A stretch of 64,000 nucleotides of DNA from Pseudogracilibacillus sp037072025 (GCF_037072025.1 NZ_JAXHDD010000013.1:1-64000), one strand, 5' to 3'; counted from the first letter of the stretch, positions 36,596 to 46,507 are shown. A program made the numbers and translations. The notes: generated by a model from the sequence alone, not told the origin.

Positions 36596-36832
36596 TATTA
36601 GCGAACACATTGGGCGTAATCTTAGGAACAAGATCTCCTTGGTGTGCAATGATGCAAAAATAAGTGCGCAGGAAATGACTGATCTTTATCGGATTCGCTG
36701 GAAAATTGAGTTTTTTTATAAATGGGTGAACCAGCATCTAGTTTTGAAAAAGATTTATGACCACCCAACCCAAACAATGTATATAATCAAATCTATATCA
36801 CCATGATCACATTTTGCTTGACCCTAAAATAA
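36596..36832 (+). mobile_element. IS4-family transposase remnant
   Basis: Plus-strand fragment ISEHIGRNLRNKISLV then AQEMTDLYRIRWKIEFFYKW and NQHLVLKKIYDHP, the YREK/C-terminal region of IS4-type DDE transposases, then a frameshift into NQIYITMITFCLTLK and a stop. Only about 80 residues remain and no terminal repeats are seen. Confidence 0.75.
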
Positions 36833-37318
36833 AGTTGGTATTCGAAATGTTTAATTGGGTAAGAGATTGTGGGATCAAAATCTAGTATCATCGAGATATT
36901 TAAGGGGCTAGCAGGAGTATCCCAGGGCTGGGGAAGGAGCGACTAGCAATTCGAATTTTTGAAGAGATTCTATCCCAATATGAATCAGGAGATGTTGCCA
37001 ATTTAGTTGTAATAGATGAAATTTTAGGCTAGACTCATTTGAAAATGAGAACATGTCATTTTGGTAAGTACGATTCAAACTTATCTTTTAAAATGTCTCG
37101 AGAAAAGGAAAATACATTGTGTAACTAAGCCTAACAACAAAAAATTGATTAAATAAAAAAGGAGATTGTAATAAAAGAAATGTTGAGTGGATCAATAATA
37201 AACTTATTAAGAGAGAGGTTTTGATTTGGAGATTTCAATTGTTTTATAAGGGTGGCAATTTCCACTCACCCTTACTTGAACTTTGAATTTTTATCGCTAA
37301 CTAAAGGAGGAGCGCTTC
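36833..37318 (+). other. Gap with an orphan coding remnant at 36928-37032
   Basis: The frame 36928-37032 reads GKERLAIRIFEEILSQYES then GDVANLVVIDEILG and a stop, protein-like but without a start or known family. The rest of the gap to the PucR gene holds only the ribosome site AAAGGAGGAG at its end. Confidence 0.35.
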
Positions 37319-39484
37319 ATGCAACAATCCCAAATGGTGACTAAGACAGAACGGCATTTACGACGGATGTCTCGTCATTTGATTAAAATTGATAGTGAAG
37401 AAAAAGCGTTACAGTATATAAGCAATTCGTTTCAAAAAAAATTACATTGCGATTTTGTTGGAATCGTTTTTCTTTATGAGGAGACATTTAAATTACGTGT
37501 GATAAGCGGTAAAGTTAAGCCAGTGTTTTCAGATGTTTTTCCAATAGAAGCGGCACACTGCTCGAGCCAATTATTAAAAAATAGTATGACGAATGAAATG
37601 CTAACTGATGAACAACACCATTGCCCAATTATTGTAGCTTTAAACAACGCTTCTGTTAATACGTGGTTTACTGTTCCCATTCAAGATGATTTGGAAGTGA
37701 ATGGTTTCTGCGTTATCGGATTTTATGAAAGTATTCCATTATTAGAAATGAAAAATCAATTTGAGGAATTTGGAAAAGACATTGCGCTCGCTATTCATAT
37801 TACACGCGAAAGAAAAAAACAACTTAAGAAAATGGAAGGAATTGAGTGGGTTATAAACAACCTTTCTCTTGATCTACCATTTAAAGAAAAAATTTCAGAA
37901 ATAACATCCATGGCCGGTAAAGGTACAGGTGCTCAGTATGCATGTATTTATCTTTTTAATGACATTGATAATGAATTTATTTTCCAATCTCCTTCCTATG
38001 GCAAAAAAGAAATGCCTAAAAAAATTAAGGTAACTTCAAATAATGCATTAACTAACTATTTTCCCTACTTAGATAAAATAGGAGCAAATAAAATGACAAC
38101 GTTAATTGCGATGGACTTTAAAACAATTGGCGTTATTCATTTAGAAGATAAGGATTCGGATGGATTTAATGCAGAAGATCTTGACACTGTCCAATTGTTA
38201 AGCACTCATATAGCCACATCATTAGAGAATGCCCGTCTTTACCATAATGAACAGGAAAACCATGAGCGGTTACGTTCCTTGTTAAATTACCAGGAAGCAC
38301 TCGTAAAAAAAACAGTTGATCAAGAAGATTTTGCAGGCATCACCGATGTCGTCCATCAAATCTTTTACAAGCCTATTATATTATTTGATCACTTTAAAAA
38401 TTGTTTGCATTTCCATACTGAAAATCAGGAGGAATTAAATATTCAAGCAATTACAAAGAAAATAAAAGATGTTCAGGAAAATAATATGGATTATTTTTTA
38501 ATTTCAGTAGACGGAAAAAGGCATACAGTATGGCCAATTAAACGAGGAGACGAACTATTAGGTTATGTTTCGATTGAAGCATCTAAAAAGGATCTAGATG
38601 AATATGATCAGCTAATGATTGAAATAGCAAGAAACATATATGCCACACAGTTTAGTAAACGAAAATTTATTTACGGTACAACAGAGCAAGCAAAAGAAAA
38701 TTTAGCTACTTCATTGCTAGTTCCTGCAATAACAGATAAGGACAAAGTTTTACAATACGCTAATTTATTTCATTGGAATATATATCATCCACATCGTGTA
38801 GCCATGTTATCATTAGAAGTTAAAAACGGACAACACGAGACAGATTTACTTGATGCTCAAATGGGGAAAACGGCTATTTGGGATTATTTGAAACAATTTA
38901 TTTTGGAAAAAGAAATGGAGGTAATTGCTGCACCATTTAAAGAACAATTCGTATTGTTTGTTCCAGATCAAAAAGACGATATTACATATTATCGCAACTT
39001 GATGCAAGAGATTAATAGAGTAATTATGGATAGTGCCATTATTTGTCGAGCTTTGTTAGGTATCGGCTCCGTTACAGCTAGTTTAGAAGATTATTATGTC
39101 AGCAGTGAGCAGGCGTATCAAGCACTAAAAATTATCCAAAAGAACTATCATGAAATGGACTATGCTTTCTTTGAAAATCTAGGTGCATATACAGTTTTAC
39201 AACATTTACAACATGTACGTGCAGCCGAATTGTTTATGACGAGCCAATTAGAACCAATTCTCGAGTATTCGAAGAAAAGCAATATGGATCTTTTGCATAC
39301 GTTGAAAAGTTTTTTATCCACCAATTGCAATGCAAAACAAACAGCAGACTTACTATTCTTACACCGAAGTTCTTTACGGTATCGGTTAGAAAAGATAGAA
39401 GAGCTGTTACATGTTGATTTAGATAATTCTGAGCATATTTTCCAACTAATGATGGCACTTAAATTATACGATATGCATACATAA
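37319..39484 (+). CDS. PucR-family regulator with two GAF domains
   Basis: 721 residues. Two GAF-like sensor domains (about 25-155 and 170-310; the second ends GVIHLEDKDSDGF), a central linker/GGDEF-like PucR domain, and a C-terminal HTH of the PucR/CdaR type (NAKQTADLLFLHRSSLRYRLEKI, about 672-694). Such proteins activate purine or aromatic catabolism genes. Upstream of the 3HCDH remnant, acyl-CoA ligase and monooxygenase on the same strand, and likely controls them. Confidence 0.85.
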   Translation: MQQSQMVTKTERHLRRMSRHLIKIDSEEKALQYISNSFQKKLHCDFVGIVFLYEETFKLRVISGKVKPVFSDVFPIEAAHCSSQLLKNSMTNEMLTDEQHHCPIIVALNNASVNTWFTVPIQDDLEVNGFCVIGFYESIPLLEMKNQFEEFGKDIALAIHITRERKKQLKKMEGIEWVINNLSLDLPFKEKISEITSMAGKGTGAQYACIYLFNDIDNEFIFQSPSYGKKEMPKKIKVTSNNALTNYFPYLDKIGANKMTTLIAMDFKTIGVIHLEDKDSDGFNAEDLDTVQLLSTHIATSLENARLYHNEQENHERLRSLLNYQEALVKKTVDQEDFAGITDVVHQIFYKPIILFDHFKNCLHFHTENQEELNIQAITKKIKDVQENNMDYFLISVDGKRHTVWPIKRGDELLGYVSIEASKKDLDEYDQLMIEIARNIYATQFSKRKFIYGTTEQAKENLATSLLVPAITDKDKVLQYANLFHWNIYHPHRVAMLSLEVKNGQHETDLLDAQMGKTAIWDYLKQFILEKEMEVIAAPFKEQFVLFVPDQKDDITYYRNLMQEINRVIMDSAIICRALLGIGSVTASLEDYYVSSEQAYQALKIIQKNYHEMDYAFFENLGAYTVLQHLQHVRAAELFMTSQLEPILEYSKKSNMDLLHTLKSFLSTNCNAKQTADLLFLHRSSLRYRLEKIEELLHVDLDNSEHIFQLMMALKLYDMHT

Positions 39485-39611
39485 GTGAGAGGGAGTCCCG
39501 ACTTAAAGAAGGAAGATTTGAAAATAAATTCCTACATAATACTGGTTTTAAAATGAAATCTTAAAAACTATAATACATTTACAGTATCATTATAAGAAGG
39601 AGGATACAATT

Positions 39612-39895
39612 ATGCCAAAACAAACAATTTGAATAATTGGTACTAGAGAAATGGGTACTAGGATTGCTAACACAGCAGCTTTGAATGGATGTAATGTAAC
39701 GTTACATTAATGAAACGCAACTTAAACAATCATCAACCAAATGGATAGGTGTATAAGTAAAAGTGTAGAAAGAAACAAACTTACGGGGAAAGAAAAGAAA
39801 GCGCTTTATAAACAATAACACCGACAACAGACATAACGGTATAAAAGAAACAGATATGATTATCGAGAAGATAACAGATCGTTATTGATTAGAAA
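39612..39895 (+). pseudogene. 3-hydroxyacyl-CoA dehydrogenase N-terminal remnant
   Basis: ATG at 39612 with AAGGAGG upstream: MPKQTI, stop, IIGTREMGTRIANTAALNG (Rossmann GxGxMG, second Gly changed to Arg), CNVTLH, then INETQLKQSSTKW and KSVERNKLTGKEKKALYKQ in shifted frames. Everything after the NAD domain is gone. Several stops and shifts. Confidence 0.75.
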
Positions 39896-39912
39896 GGGGA
39901 AGTATTTATTCA

Positions 39913-41460
39913 ATGAAACAATTGAATATAAGTAACCAGTTATATGAAACGACAGAAAAATACGGCAGTCGTGAAGCAATTTATTTTGAAGGGATCAGAT
40001 TGACGTATAAAGAGTTGAACGAACAAGTTTCAATGCTTTCCAAAGGATTACTAGTAAATGGAGTTAATCGTGGTGATCATATTGGTGTCTCCCTGCAAAA
40101 CTCTATCCAATTAATCGTGACATATTATGCCATCGCCCGTATAGGGGCAGTATTTGTCCCCATTAACCCCGGTTTTAAAGAAAATGAGACTGATCATATT
40201 ATTAACCAATCTGATGTAACCGTTTTATTTTGTGATGCACCTCGACATTACCAAAAGACTTGTTCGAAAATCAACAATTTTAAATTTAAAATCTCCGTTG
40301 GATTTACCGATCCAGATTTTGTAAGTTATGAAGATCTTTTAATGGCAGTAGAAAAAGATGAGTACATTCATGAACAACCGAAAGAGGACTTAGCGACGAT
40401 TATGTATACATCTGGAACGACTGGAAAGCCTAAAGGAGCCATGTTGACACATAGTAATTTAATGTCAGCAACAATCGCAGCAGGACGTCGTATGCAAGTG
40501 ACTGAAGAAGATGTTTATATTATTCCAAGCCCTCTCTTTCATATTTTCGGAGTAACATTTACTTTAAGAGCATTAACGAGTGGTGGCAAATTAGTATTAA
40601 TGAGAAAGTATTCTGTCACAAATACACTTAAATTGATTGAACAAGAAAAGGTTACTGTTCATCCCGGAGTACCAACGATGTTCAATTTAGAGTTAAACTT
40701 CCCACAAATAGACAAGTACGATTTACGTTCACTTCGGACTGGAGAAGTTGCAGCGGCACCGAGTTCAATAGAGTTAATAAGAAAGATTCGTGAGGAAATG
40801 GATTGTAATATTTTGATAGCTTACGGAATGACCGAAACATCTGCCACTGTTACCATAACTAGTTTTGAAGATAGTGATGGAGTGCGTTCAGAAACAGTCG
40901 GTAAAACAATACCTGGAACAGAAATTAAAATAGTAGATGAACGTAGAAATGAATGTGCTGTTGGAGAAGTAGGCGAAATAGCTTGCCGTGGTCCAGGAAT
41001 AACAAAAGGGTATTATAAAAAACCGAAAGAAACAGCAGAAGTTATTGATGAAGAAGGTTGGTTTTATACCGGGGATTTAGCAACTAAGGATGAAAGCGGA
41101 TACATTCGGATTGTTGGAAGAAAGTCTGATACTATTATTAGCGGCGGATATAATGTATATCCAAAGGAACTAGAAGATACACTACATGAATATACTGGAA
41201 TTGCTGATGCAGCGATAGTTGGAACTCCTGACCCATTATTAGGAGAAGCAGTTGTCGCTTGTATTGTGAAACAACAAGGGGCAGAAATTCTTCTCCCCGA
41301 ATTAGAAGAATATATGAAAAATAATTTTGTAAAGTATAAACTTCCAAAATATTATATGTTTATGGAAGCGTTACCAGTCATGCCGTCTGGAAAAATTAGC
41401 AAGTTAAAATTAAAAGAGATTGTAAAGGAGAATCTATTAACAAGTGAAACGATTACGTAA
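39913..41460 (+). CDS. AMP-forming acyl-CoA synthetase
   Basis: 515 residues, ANL superfamily. P-loop MYTSGTTGKPKGAML (about 162-176), YGMTETSA, the hinge region near GYNVYPKE, and catalytic Lys in PSGKISKLKLKE. Activates a carboxylic acid as its CoA thioester; fatty, cyclic or aromatic acid cannot be told apart. It lies next to a lost 3-hydroxyacyl-CoA dehydrogenase and downstream of the PucR gene, so a CoA-dependent side-chain degradation route is likely. Confidence 0.88.
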   Translation: MKQLNISNQLYETTEKYGSREAIYFEGIRLTYKELNEQVSMLSKGLLVNGVNRGDHIGVSLQNSIQLIVTYYAIARIGAVFVPINPGFKENETDHIINQSDVTVLFCDAPRHYQKTCSKINNFKFKISVGFTDPDFVSYEDLLMAVEKDEYIHEQPKEDLATIMYTSGTTGKPKGAMLTHSNLMSATIAAGRRMQVTEEDVYIIPSPLFHIFGVTFTLRALTSGGKLVLMRKYSVTNTLKLIEQEKVTVHPGVPTMFNLELNFPQIDKYDLRSLRTGEVAAAPSSIELIRKIREEMDCNILIAYGMTETSATVTITSFEDSDGVRSETVGKTIPGTEIKIVDERRNECAVGEVGEIACRGPGITKGYYKKPKETAEVIDEEGWFYTGDLATKDESGYIRIVGRKSDTIISGGYNVYPKELEDTLHEYTGIADAAIVGTPDPLLGEAVVACIVKQQGAEILLPELEEYMKNNFVKYKLPKYYMFMEALPVMPSGKISKLKLKEIVKENLLTSETIT

Positions 41461-41949
41461 ATTGAAATGTGAAAAACAAATTAATAATCAGTGGTACTGC
41501 ATTAATTTACGAATACGCTAATCTCCTAGGATACCTTAATATCATATTCCGTGCGCAACAAGTTAAATCTCAATAGCAATTAATGAATTAATGTATCAAT
41601 TATCGGAATATTTCTTTAATTTATCGATGAGCGTTCGGGTCAATTCTAAAAGTAGTACAAAAATGGATACTACATAAATATATTCAAAAACCATTACAGA
41701 AAATGATGGAAGATTTAGTCATTTCTAAGTTATACATCATTTATTGTAACCAAAGTTTTCTAAGGGAAAAAATAGAAAACCTTAGTTCTCGCCAAGCCTT
41801 AAGTTGCACTTAGTTAGTTACCCAAATTGCACGGAAAATCCTATTCATTGTACAAGCAAAGGACTTTGTATTTGTGTATAGCAAAATTGCGGGAAAATCC
41901 AAATAGTATTGAAATCCCATTTATATCCATTTAAGAATCGCACTTACAA
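41461..41949. other. Gap, dispersed repeat copy and possible weak phased words
   Basis: At about 41784-41812 lies a third copy of the AAAACCTTAGTTCTCGCCAAGC..GTTGCACTTAG motif. After it TTGCAC, TTGCAC, TTGTAC, TTGTAT and TTGCGG recur at 41804, 41827, 41848, 41866 and 41887, roughly 21 bp apart, which may be a degenerate phased array. No gene. Confidence 0.3.
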
Positions 41950-42193
41950 CCAGAGCCGCATTAATTAATCAATTTCAAAAAATAAGACAAGATGGTTATT
42001 GTATCGCTGAAAACTCGTATTTTAAAATTACACAGGTATTGCTGTTCCAATTAGAAACCATATGGGAGAAGTTGTTTCCTCACTATCCACTATTGGCAGA
42101 ACAAGCAGGTTTCATGAAAAAGGTATTCTTAAAATTGCTAATAAGATTAAACAATATGCACAAAAAATATCAGAACTTTTAGGATGCTATTAA
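41950..42193 (+). pseudogene. IclR effector-domain remnant
   Basis: Reads INQFQKIRQDGYCIAENSYF, a one-A frameshift, then NYTGIAVPIRNHMGEVVSSL, STIGRTSRFHEKGILKI and KISELLGCY with stops. The intact paralogue at 61053 has NYTGIAVPIKDYTSDVVASL at the same place. No DNA-binding part. Confidence 0.75.
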
Positions 42194-42309
42194 TAATATA
42201 CTCTTCCAGACACTAATGATCGCATAGTTGTAGATACAAATCCATGGATTGTTGATGAGTTTATTTATCTAGTTTTTTAAAATAGTTCCATATACAAGAA
42301 CACAAGCCT

Positions 42310-42344
42310 ATAACTCTTTATGCTTTACAGTATAATAGAGTTAT
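42310..42344. promoter_or_regulatory. Promoter -10 flanked by an inverted repeat
   Basis: ATAACTCT (42310-42317) and AGAGTTAT (42337-42344) form an exact dyad that brackets a consensus TATAAT (42331-42336), about 30 bases before the monooxygenase start. The -35 is weak, so an activator is likely. Confidence 0.5.
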
Positions 42345-42372
42345 CTTCAAAGATAGAGGAGTGTTAGGAAAA

Positions 42373-43596
42373 ATGAATGAAAAATACAATGCAATTGTAG
42401 TAGGTGCTGGTCCGGTTGGTTTAACAGCTGCATTAGCACTTCGAAATAAAGGTATTTCATGTTTAGTTATCGAAGCAAAACCAAAAGATCATCCGCGTCC
42501 TGGAAGTAGAGCAATTTATTTACACAATGCAACGTTGGAATTATTAGAAGAAACGTCTCCAGGATTAGGTTTTGAGCTGGCGAGAAATGGTGTAATTTGG
42601 CCAATTGTAAGAACCTTATTTCAAGGGAAAGAAGTATACTATCGTAATTATGGCGTAACGGATAATACTAATACCGAAAAATTGCCACATTTCACTTCAT
42701 TACATCAGCATGAGATTGAAAAATATTTATATCAGCACTGTGTAAAGAAAGATGTAAATTTTATGTGGGGAGATGCTATCAAAACTGTCGATAGTTCTAA
42801 AGAAAAGGTGACACTCACAACCGAGAGCGGAAAATTATTGGAGACGAAATATGTCATCGGTTGTGATGGAGGACATTCAGTTGTTCGCAAAGAAGTAGGT
42901 ATCGAATTTGAAGGTCCACGTACGTATGATACATTTTTGGTAGTAGATGTGGATGAAGACTTAGATAATCCGCTCCCACTCGAAAGAACGTTCCATTATC
43001 AACATCCGGCTATAGAAAAACGAAATGTATTGATGGTGCCATTTAAAAATGGATGGCGTATTGATTTGCAGCTTTTGGAAGATGATGATGTAAACGAATA
43101 CATGTCGATTGACGGGGTAAAAAAATGGCTTCCAAAAGTAATGGATCCGAAATATGCGGAGCGTATTACATGGGTTTCTTCTTATCGATTCCACCAAGTT
43201 GTTGCAGATTCATTTACAGATAAGCATAGACGCGTTTTGTTAGCGGGAGAAGCGGCTCATTTGTTTGCACCATTCGGGGCAAGAGGACTCAACTCTGGTG
43301 TACCTGATGCACTTATTGCTGTTAGAGGGATTGACCTAGCATTAAAGGCCGATAATAAAAATGATCGTTTAGAAGCTATCGAAGCTGCGGCAACCGAGAG
43401 AAAAATTGCAGCAGAGTGGAATAGAAATGCATCAACTACGGCGCTTCAACATATCCAAGGAAATTCTCCGAAGATGAATATGAAACGGGAAGTTGCTGCT
43501 TCCTTATCTGCTGTCATTCCGAAATTAGGTCGTTGGTTGGAAGAAGGACCATATGGACCGAAATATGGTCCACCCGAATTAACCACGAAATATTAG
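42373..43596 (+). CDS. FAD-dependent aromatic-ring monooxygenase
   Basis: 407 residues, group A flavoprotein hydroxylase. FAD GxGxxG in VVGAGPVGLTAALAL, DG motif CDGGHSVVRKEVGI, GD motif LAGEAAHLFAPFGARGLNSG. NADH/NADPH-dependent ring hydroxylation of a phenolic acid is expected. ATG at 42373 chosen; the GTG at 42361 overlaps its own ribosome site. A decayed paralogue lies at 59316-60113. Coupled to the gene at 43610. Substrate (for example 3-hydroxybenzoate to gentisate) is only a guess. Confidence 0.85.
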   Translation: MNEKYNAIVVGAGPVGLTAALALRNKGISCLVIEAKPKDHPRPGSRAIYLHNATLELLEETSPGLGFELARNGVIWPIVRTLFQGKEVYYRNYGVTDNTNTEKLPHFTSLHQHEIEKYLYQHCVKKDVNFMWGDAIKTVDSSKEKVTLTTESGKLLETKYVIGCDGGHSVVRKEVGIEFEGPRTYDTFLVVDVDEDLDNPLPLERTFHYQHPAIEKRNVLMVPFKNGWRIDLQLLEDDDVNEYMSIDGVKKWLPKVMDPKYAERITWVSSYRFHQVVADSFTDKHRRVLLAGEAAHLFAPFGARGLNSGVPDALIAVRGIDLALKADNKNDRLEAIEAAATERKIAAEWNRNASTTALQHIQGNSPKMNMKREVAASLSAVIPKLGRWLEEGPYGPKYGPPELTTKY

Positions 43597-43609
43597 GAGG
43601 AGGATTTTC

Positions 43610-44161
43610 ATGACATTGATATTTGATCAATATGATTTGAAAGGCGAGACTGCTTTATTAAATGATATCGCTGGGACTGTTTTACAATTACCATGGTTTG
43701 AAAAAGCGGGTCATTATAATCAAGAGACTGAAACGAAACTAGAACTGTTATTAGATGAATTACATGTTCATCATTATGAAATAGAGTGGATTTCCAAAAA
43801 TACGCTAGCAGAGAAGTTAAATACAGTTTCCTTTGGAGACTCAAAGATATGGAAGGCTTTAAAAGAACTCCCGACTATTTATACAGAAAAAATAGAGGAA
43901 AAAGAATTGGAAGAAGCATGGAATATCTTGCTGAATGATTTACCTGAGCACCTTTTTCATTTCATATTTGAAAAAGCTTATGAACTCTACCAAAATGAAG
44001 AAGAAATTCACCATTTAATAAATCAAGCTTATTATGTCTCCACTTTAATTGCATTAGCTAAACTTGCAGGTGAAGAGATTGTTGCTGATAAACTTACAAA
44101 TATAATTGAAACTGGAAATGTAGTGGTAGGTTTTCAACGAGAGAAAATATATCTTCTATAA
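43610..44161 (+). CDS. Hypothetical protein linked to the monooxygenase, 183 aa
   Basis: Acidic, helical protein starting MTLIFDQYDLKGETALLND, not recognised. AGGAGGAGG precedes the ATG and the gap to the monooxygenase is 13 bases, so the two are co-translated in one operon. It may be an accessory or substrate-binding protein of the same pathway (inference). Followed by a terminator. Confidence 0.6.
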   Translation: MTLIFDQYDLKGETALLNDIAGTVLQLPWFEKAGHYNQETETKLELLLDELHVHHYEIEWISKNTLAEKLNTVSFGDSKIWKALKELPTIYTEKIEEKELEEAWNILLNDLPEHLFHFIFEKAYELYQNEEEIHHLINQAYYVSTLIALAKLAGEEIVADKLTNIIETGNVVVGFQREKIYLL

Positions 44162-44170
44162 AAGTATGTA

Positions 44171-44203
44171 GGACGTCACAAAGTACAATACTATGTGGCG
44201 TCC
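44171..44203 (+). terminator. Terminator of the monooxygenase operon
   Basis: GGACGTCACA (44171-44180) pairs with TGTGGCGTCC (44194-44203), one wobble, then ATTGCTTTTTG. Confidence 0.75.
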
Positions 44204-44457
44204 ATTGCTTTTTGTATTTAAAACAGAGATATGTAGTATAATTTGATGAAAAACCCTTAAGTCTGTAAATAGCTAATCAAAAGTTGAGCCTTATAATGTT
44301 TGTACTTTTAGCAGCAAAAGGTGATACATGAACCTATTGCGAAGCCCTCCCACTTTATACATTTGAGAAGGTCCAGCCGAATACATTCTACCAATAAGTA
44401 AGGTAACAAAGTAGACTAATGACAAGCCTAATCGTAGGAATCGTAGGAACTAGCTTG

Positions 44458-44727
44458 CTAAAAAGAATCGCTTACATAAGCAATTTCATGTCTAAAAATA
44501 AAAAGAAGCCACTGGCCCTTCATAATAAACACGTTCACCCCAACTGGTTGAGTTATGACACCCATCCCTGCGACAAGTACAATGATAACTCCAAACCAAA
44601 TAGGATCGTATCCTAAAGTATTCACTACCACAGATTTACCTTCTAGACTTTCCTTTATCGCTATTATTTTAAAATCTTGATGATAGGTAATTGGACGATC
44701 TGAAACTTTTTTAACATTTGGTTTCAA
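44458..44727 (-). pseudogene. TRAP transporter large permease (DctM) remnant
   Basis: TLGYDPIWFGVIIVLVAGMG then VITQPVGVNVFIMKG is the conserved C-terminal region of DctM (VITPPVGVN). It is fused to an upstream segment (YHQDFKIIAIKESLEGK) by an internal deletion, and the last helix is lost by a frameshift. No dctP or dctQ nearby. Confidence 0.7.
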
Positions 44728-44846
44728 TTTTATTGTTCAATCTCAGTAAAATGGTTTTACTCATCTCAACTCCTCCCTTTATTCGATTTAAACCCCCGTG
44801 TTGACATTGTTTTGATATTAAATGTTATCCGCCAACATTGACTTTG

Positions 44847-44930
44847 CTTGTCCGTATAGGAGTGTTCGACGCAGGGATGCCAAAAATATGCTAGTGGAAT
44901 TCCCTGCGACATACGTTAACAGCGGACAAG
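44847..44930. repeat. Nested inverted repeats in a gene-free region
   Basis: Outer arms CTTGTCCG (44847-44854) and CGGACAAG (44923-44930), inner arms GCAGGGA (44871-44877) and TCCCTGC (44901-44907). Could fold into a long two-stage hairpin. No gene between 44728 and 45140, so function unknown. Confidence 0.5.
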
Positions 44931-45034
44931 TGAATGTCAGGCAGCTACACTGTGGCTCCGTGCCGTATACCTTGGATTGACCAAATTGTCTGAAAATAGG
45001 GTATTTTATAAAGGCTTTGTTATTATTATGAACA

Positions 45035-45085
45035 CAAAAACCCCGAATAATAGGCTCTTTTTTAAAAAGTGTTCATTCTTCAGGG
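45035..45085 (-). terminator. Terminator of the amine oxidase gene
   Basis: On the minus strand CCCTGAAGAAT (45075-45085) pairs with ATTATTCGGGG (45041-45051) with one mismatch, then TTTTTG. Confidence 0.65.
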
Positions 45086-45140
45086 TATAGTCCACAACAA
45101 TAAGGGATTTTTACCAAAAATGTAAAATATGTTCTTGCTC

Positions 45141-46418
45141 TTATGAAACAAAGTCTTGAAATTTTTTGTAAAACTTAATGAGACCCACCGCTTTTGCATG
45201 CTGACTGTGAAATGGAATGGGTTTTAGCTTTTCGACTTTTAGCGGATTATTCATTTCTCCATCATTGATAATCGCATTTGCAATTACTTTCCCTAACATG
45301 GAAGCCATTGCAGCCCCATGACCACCATACCCAAAGGCAAAATACGTTCCATCTTCCAACTGTCCAATATATGGGAGCATGTCTTTTGTAAAGCCTACTT
45401 TTCCACCCCACCGATATTCGATAGGAGCACTTTTTAGTTGCGGAAAAACATTTAGCATCCCTGTATGCAAGTCATCGTACATCCGTTTTAGTCCATGCAT
45501 ACTTGCAGCTCGCCCGGATCCACCGAAGGCAAGTCGATGATCACCCGTTCTCCGAAAATAATACAATAGATTTTTTGAATCCGCTATGGCACGATTATTC
45601 GGAATTAAATCATTCATCAATTCCTCTGTTAACGGTTCAGTGGAAATCATAATACTTTCTACAGGAACAACTGCGTGCTTAATTGTTTGATGTAAATCAC
45701 CAGAGTAAGCATTTGTTACAATGACAATTTCATTTGCAAGAACTCTCCCATTTGAGGTGTGCACAATAACTCTGTTATCTTGTCTTTCCACACGCACTGC
45801 CTCAGAATATTCAAAGATCCTTCCATCAAGTTGAACGGCTGCTTCAGCAAGGCCAAGTGCATAATTTAAGGGATGAAAATGAGCACTTTTTTTATCTACA
45901 CGACCTCCATGATAAAAATCAGTATGTAATTCTGTATTCAAAGAATCTTTTTCAATAATGGTAATTTCTTCGTAGCCAAGTTCTCGTGCCATAAACTCCT
46001 GTTCCTTTTTCATGCTCTCGAGATGAGATGGTTTGTACGCTGCATAAAAATCTCCATTCCGTATAAAATCACACGAAATATGATGTTTTTCAATAATTCC
46101 TTCAATTAAATCAATTGAGTCTAAAGAAAGTTGCCACATTTCTTTTGCTGTTTCGATTCCGTACTTATTAGCCCATTCTTGCATAGTACCAAGATAACCA
46201 GTAAGTACTTCACCTCCATTTCGTCCACTCGCTCCACTACCTATCCTTTCTTTTTCAAGAACGATTGTTTGACAGTTTTTACTTTGTAAATGATAGGAGG
46301 TTGAAAGGCCAGAATAACCGCCTCCAATGATGACCACGTCGCACTCATGATCTCCCTCTAACTTCGGAAAATTAGTTCGTTCATTTGCTGTTGCTTCCCA
46401 CATAGATAAAAAATTCAT
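45141..46418 (-). CDS. Gamma-glutamylputrescine oxidase-like FAD oxidoreductase (PuuB-like)
   Basis: 425 residues, DAO family. FAD motif VVIIGGGYSGLSTSYHL, adenine loop GSGASGRNGGEV. The ~420-residue length and GASGRNGG match the PuuB/ordL group that oxidises gamma-glutamylputrescine or other polyamine derivatives. ATG at 46418 chosen, with AAGGTG six bases upstream. Last gene after potA on the minus strand, so polyamine use is well supported by context. Confidence 0.8.
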   Translation of the reverse strand: MNFLSMWEATANERTNFPKLEGDHECDVVIIGGGYSGLSTSYHLQSKNCQTIVLEKERIGSGASGRNGGEVLTGYLGTMQEWANKYGIETAKEMWQLSLDSIDLIEGIIEKHHISCDFIRNGDFYAAYKPSHLESMKKEQEFMARELGYEEITIIEKDSLNTELHTDFYHGGRVDKKSAHFHPLNYALGLAEAAVQLDGRIFEYSEAVRVERQDNRVIVHTSNGRVLANEIVIVTNAYSGDLHQTIKHAVVPVESIMISTEPLTEELMNDLIPNNRAIADSKNLLYYFRRTGDHRLAFGGSGRAASMHGLKRMYDDLHTGMLNVFPQLKSAPIEYRWGGKVGFTKDMLPYIGQLEDGTYFAFGYGGHGAAMASMLGKVIANAIINDGEMNNPLKVEKLKPIPFHSQHAKAVGLIKFYKKFQDFVS

Positions 46419-46507
46419 TCTTTTCACCTTCTATTAATGTAATAATTAAGTATAAAATGTCTACTATAATAATAGATTGGGGTCTCAAAAATAAACCTTT
46501 CCTTCTA

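Noticed and set aside
41804..41892. Sixth phased array (TTGCAC/TTGTAC words)
   Set aside because: Spacings vary 18-23 and the word is short; mentioned only as possible.
44419..44616. Plus-strand frame of 65 codons
   Set aside because: Antisense of the clear DctM remnant.
35081..44962. Shared TGGCTCCGTG at 35084 and 44953
   Set aside because: A ten-base match in 64 kb is expected by chance and flanks do not align.
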